64,000 nt of DNA. Origin: Cryptomeria japonica (taxonomy: Eukaryota > Streptophyta > Pinopsida > Cupressales > Cupressaceae). Positions 35,177 to 46,614 of the stretch are shown here, in pieces. The stretch spans positions 54,397,636 through 54,461,635 of the forward strand of contig NC_081414.1 of the NCBI RefSeq assembly GCF_030272615.1, written 5' to 3'. The translations under genes and the position numbers were made by a program. The notes beneath the pieces were generated by a model. The model was not told where the DNA came from, ran no database searches, and worked only from the letters and a program-made list of their open reading frames with translations. The first letter of the stretch is position 1. The number at the start of each line of letters is the position of its first letter.

Positions 35177-35325
35177 ATGAATATGCCTCATCCTTGTAAA
35201 ATTTTTTATTACTTGTAAGTAATGAATATGCCTCAGCCTTTTAAGTTTTTTTATTACTTGTAAGTAATGAATATGCCTCATCCTTGTAAGTTTTTTTATT
35301 ACTTGTAATTCATGAATATTTCTCT
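35177..35325. repeat. 45 bp tandem repeat, 3.3 units
   Basis: Units start at 35177, 35222, 35267 and 35312 with ATGAATATGCCTCA, each followed by (T/G)CCTT(G/T)TAAG, a T run and TATTACTTGTAAGTA. The period is exactly 45 bp and units differ at only a few bases, so the array is fairly young compared with its surroundings. Confidence 0.9.
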
Positions 35326-35335
35326 TTAGTTGAAT

Positions 35336-35560
35336 AAAATTAAATGAAAATCTTTAATGAATACACAAAACTATATACATATGCAGGCGCACCATGGTTG
35401 AGATGGTCCAACTCCCTAGTCTCACTCTATGACTAAGCTCATGCCATATCTAAATCAAAGACATCTCAAATACATTGTTGGTGGAAAGCTACAAAATGCC
35501 ATTTTCATACATAAGCAAGACATACACAATTGGGCACAATCACCAAGAGAACGGTAAAAA
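35336..35560. repeat. Dispersed copy of the foldback-arm sequence
   Basis: This is nearly identical to 50608-50835: both contain GCACACCATGG or GCGCACCATGG, GTCCAACTCCCTAGTCTCAC, ATGCCATATCTAAATCAAAG and CAATTGGGCACAATCACCAA. The similarity begins about 50 bp before the arm proper, in both copies at AAATTAAATGAAAAT. It lacks the inverted partner present at 50890-51109. Confidence 0.8.
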
Positions 35561-37605
35561 GTGTGTTTGAGATTGTATCATGGATGATTTTAAGGATTGT
35601 ATCATGGATGCAAAAAATCTCTTCATTAATCCTTGACTCATGATTTCTATAATACTTCTTTAGACTTCTCATGTCATTTGTTGCACTTCTTCACTATTTT
35701 GGACTAAGTTTCAACTATGTATTTGCCTTGACTTATGACTATACCTAGCTTTGTCCTATCTTTGTAAGCTTCCTCTTTGAATTGTGGTTGTAGCTTTGAT
35801 AATACCTTTTTAATGTTACACTATTTGTAAGGAGGATAACTCCTAATGCATGTTACAAATTGTGCTTTAGTGACTGAGACTAACCTTTTTGTACTTGATG
35901 TTTTTGACTAGCTATCATAACCTTTGACTTTGATGCTTGTGCCTTAATAGAACTAGATGTCTCTTGTATGAATACTTGGTCAAGGACTGCAGTATGATGC
36001 TATAGGGCTACAAACTAAGATTATTTATTGTATTGAGTTGCACATTTGACATGAGTTTCCCTATGACTGCTATGCCTGTTGAGGTTATAAGGTGTTGTTC
36101 TTGTCAAGTTTTGACAATGTTGCAACAATAACATGCTATTTGTTGTTAAGGTTTGAAAAGACCTTTTAGAAACTTATACCCTACTCTTTTTCACTCAGTA
36201 GACTTGATTAGTGTCATTTTATTTGGTACTAGGTATGACTGCCTACTGGCTTTACTGTAGACTACAATCTTTCTAGACTATATTTTCTAAGTGTTGTTGT
36301 TCTATACTTGACCATCTATTAGGAAAACATAGCTTGAAATATCCAAAACAATTAATGAATGACTACACTATCACCAATCTATCTTGAAGATTTGACTACT
36401 CTTTAGATTATGATTATGACTGTCATGATATTTCATGAGACTTCTCTATCCCCATATGAAACCCTTTGTTCCCACAAATCAATGCTTTGAGCTTGACTAC
36501 AACTTTATAGTGATCACTGTCTTTGTATAGTAAGCTTGCTACTTTCTCAACTTTTGATATATTGGAGGCTCCTAGGATGGTTTCTATCTTATAGTCACAA
36601 TACCTTGTAATAATTTTCATTTCAGATCACTGCTCAATGATCATATGATGTCTTTGTCTTTTGAATTTGAGTCTTGAGCTTGCTCTATTTCTTGACCTTT
36701 TGAATAATTTTGGGCCACTATTCATTACTTTTATTACCCTATATGTAAAAGACCTTGCTCACTGCTTCCCGTACTTGATCTTTATCTGAATTGTGTCAAT
36801 TTTACTATTTCACCTTTTCTATTTATGATTGAGATTTGTTTTGGGATTAAAAACTCTTGATGATTTCACTAAATGAATTTTGCATGACTGTACTTTCTAA
36901 GCTATCCTAGGGAACAAAAGAGACCTAGGGATTTTCTCACTTCAAGGAAAAAGAAAACCTAGCAAGACAATCAACCCTTTAAAATAATATGCCGAACCCT
37001 TATGGTGAGCAAGAAAGCATTGACAAACTTACAGATGTTGTCTTAACACAAAGCTGAAAGTATATTATTTTTTATAGATAATCAGATTTCTCCTTTAACC
37101 CGACTTTTACTTGAATCATTACTGGAGGCATATCCAATGCATGATTTAAACAATAAGATACTAAAAATTCTAAAATAGGGTTCTGAAAACCCTACCTCCA
37201 AATGTGGATATCTACTATTATGACTATGACAATTTCTCTCTAGAAGATTTGATGCTAACTTCTATCACACCTAAACTTTGCATGTGGTTTGCATGGTGTT
37301 GGCATGAGGTGCTTTGTAAATGTCCTTATGGATTCTCTTCATATTTTTATGAAACTCCTTCATCGAAGATGCAAACCTCTCATTCAAACTTTGAAGTAAC
37401 CCTTTGACTGTTGCATGCAGTCCTTTTCTTATAAACCTTCCTCTTTGCGGTGATGTGCTAGGACATAAACTGAAGGTGTAGCTTGTGGAACTTGTTGAGC
37501 ATCAAATTTGAATTAAGTAAAAAATCTTGATTTGAGAGATTAAATCATAGAAGCCATCTGTCTTTGGAAGAAATCATAATTTTCATTGATACCGTAATAT
37601 TCGAT
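35561..37605. other. Unassigned AT-rich sequence
   Basis: About 2 kb with no long frame (longest are near 36423-36620 minus and 37204-37407 plus, no motifs) and no repeat that matches elsewhere in the window. CTTGAC and TTGACT words are frequent, suggesting old degenerate repeat DNA. Confidence 0.35.
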
Positions 37606-39140
37606 TGATAGTTCTGATACTAAATGTAAGTATAGATCTGATAGCCAACAAGATGAGAGGGGAGGGGTGAATCATACAAACTTAATCTTCCATAAAAACA
37701 TCAGATTCAACCTCGGTAACATATACTTTAGTAATATAACCAAAACTGTTAAACATGCAAACTCCAAAGCATATAAACATCATAAACCTCATAACACCAG
37801 ATTTAACGTGGAAACCCAAATAGGAAAAAACCATTGTGGGATTTCGGACCCACTAAGAAATATACTCTTCTAGAGTATGCTCAGTTAAAAGCAAATCCTA
37901 TTAAAGATTACAAACACATTGCTAGATGTGACCCAGTTAAGGGATTTCACTCAAATCTGTTAGGATCTTCACCTTGTTAGAAGTGACCTTGTTAAAGGAT
38001 TTCAAACACTCAATTAGAATGTCACCTTGCCAGAGGGTTTTACAAATAAGACTATTAAGTCCACTCGGTTAAGATATTTTCTGTCACTTTCACAAAATAA
38101 CAGTAATAAAAATCTATCTGCAACTTCACATCTAAAATGCTAAAGTAGATTCTTATTTGTTCAATACAATCTAGACATAGAACTAATCTTGTCCATCTGT
38201 TGGGCTTCTATACTCTGTTATTCAAATCGGTCTTCAAGCTTCTGTGCTCGGTAATCACTATGTAGCATCCTTGTGCATACACTTGCCTGCATGCATTGTT
38301 TATCAACAGTTCCCTATTTATAAACAATTAGCTATCCACTTAATCTCCTTGATCACATTTCTCATGATCAATCATAGCCATCAGATCTTCAATCTTGTCC
38401 AGGTTCATTGCATCTTTTGATCTGAAAATGTTTTACCTCACCTAGGAACTTGCATATATTTCTTTGAACTTGTGCCAGAGTATTGTGGTTCAATGTGCGT
38501 TGTAATCTTCATGCTGATCTTCCTTTGCCATAGATTCATTAACAAACTATATTTACGACATACCAATCATTTAATCAGTTCTAGCTTATCAGCTTCCTTC
38601 ATTAAATAATGCATGTAAACATTTAATGCATTTTGTTACAACTTAGTTACAACTCAGTAAATACTAAAATTCACTCGGTAGACATTCCGCCTTCATTAAC
38701 CGATAGTGATAACCTTAGGGTTTACCGACTAGGTTCCTTAGGGTTTACTAACTAGGTTCTTTGCTTGGTAACATAGTATAGTATTAACCTTACAATTTAC
38801 AACATATGTATGATGTTAAAACAATCTAAACATCATGATCTCATCATTGTCTGACTTGGTAATAGTTGCCCATTGAATACCTTATTCATCCTCTTATTCA
38901 TCATAATCTTTCCCATGTCTTTTACCGACATCTTTATATTCTTCAAATCATACTTCTCAAGATATGGCAACATCATACTAAAATAGACAATCAATTTCTT
39001 GACATCAATGACAAAATAATAATATCAAGATAGTGAACATCCTTAATCAGTTATATCCATAATCATCAACAACCTTCTCAATATCCTTATTGAAATGTTA
39101 ACAATCTCCCATTGTCTGTTATAATGCTATATTACCAACA
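37606..39140 (-). mobile_element. Solo LTR of the B/C copia family
   Basis: 1535 bp that match the LTRs of elements B and C in reverse orientation: TGATAGTTCTGATACTAAATG at the low end, GGGGTGAATCATACAAACTT near 37662, and ATAATGCTATATTACCAACA at the high end. Flanking bases are TCGAT on the left (37601-37605) and CCGAT on the right (39141-39145), a near-perfect 5 bp duplication. There is no internal element sequence on either side, so it arose by recombination between the two LTRs of a former full element. Confidence 0.88.
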
Positions 39141-40157
39141 CCGATAAGTTATCGAACAAGTCTAATAGCATTCTATCGAAATATCTAAAATTCAAATATT
39201 ATCGATGAGACCCAACAATGTATCATCAATATAAAAAGGGTATCAAAGGAAAGGTAACACCGATGAACTCTAAAAGGGACTCATCGAAAGCAATGATTCC
39301 ACCGAAAGAGGATATCAAAGAAAGAAGAGACAGTTTTCATCGATGGGAAAAGGCTTCTAAGGAAATAATACCATCGGTGCAACATGAAGGAAACTTACTG
39401 AAAGAAGCATTCTTATCAAAATAATGATATCGATTAAACAGAAGGAAGCTACATCGATAAAAGATATCGATAAGGATATGAGTTTCAAGGAGGCTAAAAG
39501 GCATGTTACCGATATGTGTGGTTTTATTGATGCAACTTTATCGAGGAAGATTACTAATGAGCTCATCGATGAAAGATGATAGTGGAAGCAAATCATCAAA
39601 AGGAAAGATGGCCTCGATGAAACAATAGACCCATTCATCAAAGGAGTGTAGTGATGTCGATAGAAAAAGTGTTTCGATGGAAGGATAAAGGAAGTTACCG
39701 AAGCCCAAGGTTTCTTTGACATGAAACATGATGGACATCACATATATATCGATGAGGAAATAGGTTTTGAGGAGGCTAAAAGGCATGTCTCTGATATGCG
39801 TTGTTTCACCGATATAACTTTATTGGTGGAAGATGACAAGAGAGGATATAGAAAGGCTTCGATGAGACAATAGATCTATTCATTGATACGGCATAGTGAT
39901 ATCGATGGAAGAGGTATTTCGGTGGAAAAATAAAGTAGGTCACCGAAGCCCAAGGTTTCTTCAACATAAAAACCCGATGGATATCAGATAGGTATCGGTG
40001 AGGAGACAGCCACAGTGACCGAATACAGCATTTCGATGAAGGGAGAAAATACCTAGTCGAAGTAATGTTCGAAACAAAAGTGTTAGTTGACGGTTATATG
40101 TTGAAAAGCCACGATGCTTGGTGATAATGTATACTCTCATCTAAAGGAGGGAGCTTT
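39141..40157. repeat. TCGATGA-rich region with a ~280 bp tandem duplication
   Basis: Two units begin at about 39476 and 39756 with GTTT(C/T)(A/G)AGGAGGCTAAAAGGCATGT and each ends in CCGAAGCCCAAGGTTTCTT plus a GATGGA(C/T)ATCA motif. TCGAT/CGATGA words recur every 20-40 bp through the whole stretch. It ends in AAAGGAGGGAG, a polypurine tract right before the LTR at 40158, so it is probably the 3' interior of another LTR element. The solo LTR just upstream may have inserted into it. Confidence 0.6.
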
Positions 40158-42226
40158 TGTAATATGGAGGAAATTTAGAGAAAGGAGTAGATTATAGCCT
40201 CAGGCTTACCACTATACTATTTTGGTGAATATATATAATATAATCAGTTGTTTTTCCTTCGCATATGTGAACTTTTAGTAGTGGGGAAATGAGGAAACAA
40301 AGACTGTTCTAGATTCTCTTCTATCATAGTCATGCAAATGTTGCATTCGAGGGGTATTTCCTTCTTCATTTCCTCTCACATCAGGTATGTATCTATTTCA
40401 TATCTGACTAAAATGCAGAGGTTAATCGTGTATCACTAATTGACTGTGGAAATATTACTCATTAAAAGAAAAAGTAAAATGAATTGAAAAGAATCTTGCT
40501 CTGATAGCTGTGAACATACTATCATGCCTAACTGTGATTATTCTGTCTTGCATAGCCATGTAAATTTTGCCTTCAGTAGCCAATGTATAGCTATTGCATG
40601 TTTATGATCTTTCTTGTTAAGATAAATTGTAGAGCCTAAATGATTTACTCATTCATTATCAAGTCTTGGACTGAAGGAAGATAAATTTATTCACAGATAT
40701 AAATCATGATGATACTCTGTTACTTTTCATCGAATACACTGTCTTACCTTATTCATAAGAAAATTGAATACTGCATTCATATCTTGTGCATAGTATGATT
40801 GAGTAGCAACCTCAGAGAATTCGCTATAGAATATGATTGCTAGCCCACAAGGGCATAATAGCCGAGTATTGCAGCTATTCTATGTTTATTTGTTTTCCAC
40901 TCTTAACTCATAGTTCAACTAAATATGGTTCATCTTGGAATCAATGCACATTAGTTATAATCAGATTATAACTAGTCTCCATGGTTGCAAGACCTGAAGA
41001 AGGATTCTTATCATCAATTAGATGCATACTTTTGGGAATATACAAAGACAAAAAAATATAATTAGAACTGTATTTTTTGTTGAGTCATAATATGATGTGT
41101 TAATTTAGCTAAATAAGGGAACCAATGTTGTATTAGGTTTAATTCCATGATGACAGTTGAAGCTTGTTAGAGATAGGGGATTTGTAGTAGTTGGCTTGTT
41201 AGGTTATGTCACAATCCCATGAAGGTCCTTGTAAACCGTTAATGTTAGTCGACATGAGACTGTTATGTAATGAATTGGATCAGCTAAACCTAGAAGTTTT
41301 GTAACCAATTAATCAACTGACTCAAGTGTATGTTAATTATCTTATGATGGTCATTTATGACCGTTATTCTTAGTAGACATTAAGCAGTCGCTAGATAGTT
41401 GGTTAGCAAACCAGTGAGTTAGTTGGCTCAAGTGTATGCTATTTATTATATGATGGTCGTTAATAACCATTATTGTTAGTACACATTAAGCAGATGGCTT
41501 GTTTAGATGGTTGGTAACTAGTGAGTTGGTTGAGCTCAAGAATTGGATGTACAAGTTGAGCAAGGGAGGTGAACACTAACAACGCATTGGTGCTTGCAAT
41601 TTTAAAACCTTGGCCAAGATGGTGATGCTTTATCTAAGTGATTGTTAGATCACATGAACTAGATACACCTACTAGTCAAATTGTCATTGTAGTTAGGGGT
41701 TACCTATAGTGTGTGACTGACTAGTTGCATGTAGGTTTTGAACACCAAGATCAGATGGCCAGATGTAAAAGAGACCCAATCCTTAGAATGCACCCTCATG
41801 AAGGGTTGGGTCTCTTCCAATTGGAAGGGGCATGGGAGACTAGAAAGTCTATGATTGAATGGAGAAGGCCTTGATGATTCTCTCCCTATTCCAAACTATG
41901 TTGAGGCTTGATACAAAAAGTTTCAGTTGGAAAGTTAAAAGAATTTTAACCTCTGAACCTTTATCTCTTCCCTCAAAAATGAAACTTGCCATTTGAATTC
42001 CTTTCTCATATTGATTAGCTTAATAATATTTGTTCAATATTTTTTATCATTAAAAGATTGCCTTCCTTTTAGATAAATTAGTTAGATTCTTATTATTTTG
42101 AAGGACATTTAGTTAATTTTCTCCTTCAACTGAAGTAGTTATGTTTTATTTTGAAGTGCTCAATTTTTTATCTTAATATAGATCAGAATTTATTTTCTTT
42201 AAGTATAGAATTAATGGAATATTGCA
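40158..42226 (+). repeat. 2.07 kb LTR with polypurine tract before and primer site after
   Basis: The stretch starts TGTAATATGG and ends AATATTGCA, so its ends are short inverted copies (TGtAATAT/ATATTgCA). It is preceded by AAAGGAGGGAG (40143-40153) and followed, two bases on, by TGGTATCAGAGC (42229-42240). That order (interior, LTR, interior) is what a tandem pair of elements sharing one LTR would leave. A second copy of the LTR is not in the window, so the boundaries rest on the signals alone. No coding frame of interest lies inside. Confidence 0.55.
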
Positions 42227-42228
42227 TA

Positions 42229-42240
42229 TGGTATCAGAGC
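42229..42240 (+). promoter_or_regulatory. Primer binding site of an unnamed copia element
   Basis: TGGTATCAGAGC, identical to the site of element A and located two bases after the end of the 40158-42226 LTR. Confidence 0.8.
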
Positions 42241-44385
42241 AACCAAGTTCGACATTGAACCTCAGGCTTTCCACCTATAAACAATAAGGTAGAAAACTTA
42301 AATGAAGAATTTTAGTGAATCTTGGAAGTGGATTCGAACCATTGCGGATTATTGCATTTTTCTACAGGCAATTGCTTGTGATATTATCTAAAGGAGATAA
42401 GGTTACTTGTGTTCTTCAAGTAAAACTCTGTGTTTCATACTGTATATTTGAATAAAAGATTTACTTACGAATTTTAATTGTTCCTCGTATTTCTTCCTTG
42501 GATGGTCTCTTAAGGTTAGAGTTAAATTCATTCAAGTAATTTACAATAAAGACATCGAAGTAGAGCTCATAAGAAACAGTAATTGACAGACTCATTGAGA
42601 GGGGGTGGGTTTAAAAATTGTCTCATAAGTTTACACAATAAGTCCTAAAGAAATATAAAGACTCTGTAGCCCAAACAACAAAGAAAGGCACTGGTCATCT
42701 ATAAAACACAACCCATCAATTCATACTTCCACATAAAGAATAATAGGAGTAGTTGAGTAGGAATTCTAGGGTAAATTAGCAATAGTGTATATATAAATTT
42801 CAAGCACCAAGATCAAATATCTTCTACAACAACAATCTTGAACTCATCTACTATATCTCCATTCTAGGAACTGATGCTATTCTGAGATAGGGGGAAGTCA
42901 GATCAAGACATTAAATCTTCTATAAAAAGCATTAGTTGAATGAACAACTAGTGAGTACGTATACCTACCTAGGTCCTACAGAGCCTAAAGTGAGAGAGTT
43001 AGTAACCAAATAAGTTCACTCTATAAGCTGGCCAAGTCAATTGGAGGGTTTGATCATAGGGGTTGGCATTTCCTTAGAATCTATCCAATCTGTTGATTTG
43101 AGACCCAACAGAACCCTAGCATAACTTCTAAAAATGGGCTATAAATGGTTCTTTTCAATTGAAAAAGAATGCAAACCCTAAAATCACATGAAAGCTTATA
43201 CTTTTAGCTTTCTATTTCCCTCCAAGCTATGCATGAAATTGATTTTCTTGATAATCACATGGAAGGAGGCCTTTAGAAAAAATTTATAAATAAATAAAGA
43301 ATTTTATTTGTCTTTACATCTTTTGAATTAAAATGCCTTTTCAAGTGAATTATTTTCCCTCTAGAACTTGCATTGTGAAATCTCATCCCTTTAAATAAGC
43401 TCAACCATATAGACACCTTCAAGGTATTTAATAAATCCTTTCTCTAAACTTTCCTAAATTCATGATAAGACATGAGGTATGTAATAATTCTATTTTTTAT
43501 CTCTTGAAGTCAAAAAATTGGTAACAAAGTCATGCCTTCAAACCTTAATTTTTAGATAGTTAAATGTCCATTTTACATTTCTAAAAAGTTAGAGGTCTTA
43601 TGATATTCCACGTGATGGCTACATGTTGACAAAGTTACCCCTCACAACTACTGGCCCCTCTCCCTAATAGGGTATTTGCATGAAAACCCAAGTCCAACTA
43701 TGTGAAACCCGAGTTTGACTTCTTCAAACTCAAGTTAATCATTGGTCACATGTAGAGCATGCATTTGAAGACATGAATGACCTTCCCTCCAAAGTATTTT
43801 CTTTTGGAAAAAACTTTTGCTTTCATGAAGTCACATGAATGTGCTTCTTTTCTAAAGATTTTACAATATAATCATAAGAATTATAACCCTTCTTTTCATT
43901 TATAAGGTACATTTGAAACCTTTTGGAGCCTTTTAATGAGATTTCCGAAACAACAAGGACCTAGGACCTTAGAAAAGACTGGAATAAGCTTCAGGATATT
44001 AAAATTTAGACTCAAAGCATGAAGATGCTAACAACAAAAAAACCCCTATTAAATGCAATTGACATATAAATGAAAATTGGATAACAAATATAAATAGGGA
44101 TATAACATTAGGTATTATAATAATATCATATGTGAAAACAACCAATAATAAAATCAAACCAAATGATATATAGGATTTGGTCATATATGTATATGTAGAT
44201 ATATAGATATATACATAATATGTGTATGTATATGATGCTCTGCAAAAAGAAGGATAGTTAGAAAAACCTATTTGATTGCTACACACACAAAGAGAAGCAC
44301 AAAAAACAAATGTTAGTCATTAGGGTTAGCAAATCAAAGATTAAACACTATCCCAATCAAGCATATCAAGAAAGACACTACACAA
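42241..44385. other. Unassigned; remains of the interior after the primer site
   Basis: The first 200 bp could be copia leader. After that I see no gag or pol motif on either strand; only short chance frames occur. A TATATG/ATATAGAT microsatellite-like patch lies near 44165-44235. Confidence 0.35.
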
Positions 44386-44390
44386 CAAAT
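44386..44390. repeat. Target-site duplication of element D, left
   Basis: CAAAT directly before the 5' LTR; the same CAAAT follows the 3' LTR at 50382-50386. Perfect 5 bp duplication. Confidence 0.93.
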
Positions 44391-44841
44391 TGTTGGTGTA
44401 AATAAATATTCATTATGGATATTATTACACTTTACTTAATTTAACTTAGGATAATGCATCTCTTCGTAGTTTGGATTTGAGACACTTAGGGAAGTGTGCA
44501 CATAGGGATAGAGCTTGTAGGAGAAATTCCACCTTTTGTGGTCTTATTTAACTGTTACACTCCACATTCGGTGGGTCATCCACCTCTTGTGGAATATTAT
44601 ATTATCTCTCCTACCCACCCCTAGTATTTCTTACCTACCCTTGTTTCTCATTGAGCCACATGTCATGATTGTGTGCTCATACATCCATATGGCCTTGCCT
44701 ATATAAGCAGACCTATATTCATTGTCTTGGTGAATCCAGTTGATCATTTTCATATTGATGAGAATACAATTTATTCTTGTCATTATTTTGTCTTTATTTT
44801 AATACTTTTCATTGTGCCCTTGATCTTGGCAAAATCTCACA
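44391..44841 (+). repeat. 5' LTR of element D
   Basis: 451 bp, TGTTGGTG...ATCTCACA. TATA box (TATATAAG) at about 44700, so transcription should begin near 44730, which would make roughly 44732-44841 the R-U5 part. Same length as the 3' copy and no indels between them. Confidence 0.93.
44699..44707 (+). promoter_or_regulatory. TATA box in the 5' LTR of element D
   Basis: CTATATAAG, 30 bp upstream of the first base that reappears in the insertion inside gag. The homologous box in the 3' LTR is at about 50240. That agreement supports a start of transcription close to 44732. Confidence 0.7.
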
Positions 44842-44853
44842 TGGTATTAGAGC
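44842..44853 (+). promoter_or_regulatory. Primer binding site of element D
   Basis: TGGTATTAGAGC, one change from the usual initiator-tRNA-Met site TGGTATCAGAGC, directly abutting the LTR. Confidence 0.88.
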
Positions 44854-45561
44854 GATTGGGGCTTCATTGATTGGTTTTTGGAGACATCATGGAAGGCTTC
44901 TATTTTCGGATCTGAGGGATTGCATTTTTGGAGGCATCTTAGAGAATTTTTGACCTCGCCATTGCATCTGGGAGGCCATTTCCATAAAAATCGAGTATAA
45001 ATTCGACCTATTTTGGCGAAAATCAATTTTTGGGTGTGGAGGAAATTTTCTGCCCAATTCGAGCGGTATGGGTTTTTGGAATTTTCAGATTCTCTCATCT
45101 GTACCTGTCCAATCCTCAATTTTGCAACTTCAAAGGCCTCGCTTGAGCTCATACAACCTCCTTTTTAGGTGCCATTTTTTTTGAAAGTGCATGTTTTTTC
45201 ATCTACTTTCATAATCTATGATCAGATTTTAGAGATTTTAAGTAGAAATTGTACTTTTAGATATTGGTCTTATTTGGCCTATTTAGTACTTGTAAATTGC
45301 TTGGATCTTAGTTTAGATCTCTTGCATTATTATTTTGAGTCTCTTTTGGCCTTATTGAGGTAGTTGTAAAATTGAAATCAGAAGTCCACTTTGCCATTTT
45401 TTGCAAGTGGACCATTGTACATGCACTAAGTATAAAGTGCCAAATCATCACTTTTGGGGGGGTGTCTTTTGTGATTGTGCCTCTCTTTCCTTGTGCTCTT
45501 TCTTTTTTTTTTTAATGAGTCCTCATAAATTTCCACCTTTAACTCCACATAATTATGCATC

Positions 45562-46614
45562 ATGGAATCGAGCAAATTAATGGAAAAAGGTCTCACGCAT
45601 TATAAAGATGGAACAATAGCAACACCACCTGATCCTAAGGCTGATCCTAATACTCAGTTAGAATGGATCACTAAGAATTGCATGGCTCTTGGAACTTTGC
45701 ACAAGTATGTATTAGATGACCTCATCTTTCATATTGAGAAGTGTACTACAATCAAAGATGCTTGGGATATGTTTCAGAAATTTTATGGTCAAGTTGATGA
45801 AATCAGAGGTTATAAGATTGACAATGAGCTCACCAACTTGGATCCCAAGAGTTTTGATACAATCCAAGATTATGTCACCAAAGAAAATGAGCTAAGAGAA
45901 AATCTTAAGGATTGTGGAATTGACAAAAAGGGAATCCAGTTGATCATTTTCATATTGATGAGAATACAATTTGCTCTTGTCATTCTTTTGTCTCTTTTTT
46001 TATACATTTCATTGTGCCCTTGATCTTGGCAAAATCTCACATGGTAAAATCAGTTGATATTCAACTTGTTGGACAAGCTTGCACCAGAATATGCAACATT
46101 TGTGTCTAGATTCCAAACTCATCATTTGACAGTGGGGAGTTCCTATGTTATGCCTTCATTTGATGCTTTCACAGAAATATTGATATTGGAACAATCTAAG
46201 TTGTTGAACATGGGGTTTCTCAAGTCTTCAAAGTCCAAGGCTTTGGTGGCTAATCAAGGGAATCAAGGAAGTCAAGGCAATGATTCTAACAAGAAGAAGA
46301 AGAAGCAATCTAAGTCACAACCACAACAGGAAAAAGGACAATCATCCTCTCTATCACAAGGCGATTTTTCATCCTCTTCCAAGAAGGGGACACCACCTAA
46401 GAAGGATAGGCAAACTTGTGCATATTGCAAGAAGTATGGTCATGATGAGCATCGATTGCACACAAAGCAAGTTGATGAGTTAACTAATCTTCTTAAGAAA
46501 AACAACATCAACTTGCCATCTGCCTACACAAAGAAGGATTCATCTCCTTCCTGTTCCTCACAGTCTAAGGGAAAAGGGCAAGCATTTGTGGCTACAACAA
46601 GTTCTTCACAGTAG
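45562..46614 (+). pseudogene. Element D gag, interrupted
   Basis: ATG at 45562 (MESSKLMEKGLTHYKDGT). A copia capsid of the UBN2 type follows, with LEWITKNCMALGTLHKYV, KDAWDMFQKFYGQVDEIRGY and, after the insertion, FNLLDKLAPEYATFVSRF and a Q/S/K-rich linker. The zinc knuckle (CAYCKKYGHDEH) lacks its last cysteine in frame. At 45932 the frame runs into a 115 bp copy of the element's own LTR end and primer site, which supplies a stop at 46021; true gag resumes at about 46047 in the same phase (KSVD or QLIFNLL reading). The end runs into a TAG at 46612 just before the protease. Confidence 0.88.
45932..46046 (+). repeat. R-U5-primer-site copy inserted in element D gag
   Basis: These 115 bp match 44732-44846 without indels, from GAATCCAGTTGATC to AAAATCTCACATGGTA. 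The source starts where transcription should start and ends five bases into the primer site. The junctions show CAGTTGAT on both sides (45937-45945 within the copy, 46051-46058 in gag), the same eight bases present at the start of R and in gag. See findings for the likely mechanism. Confidence 0.9.
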
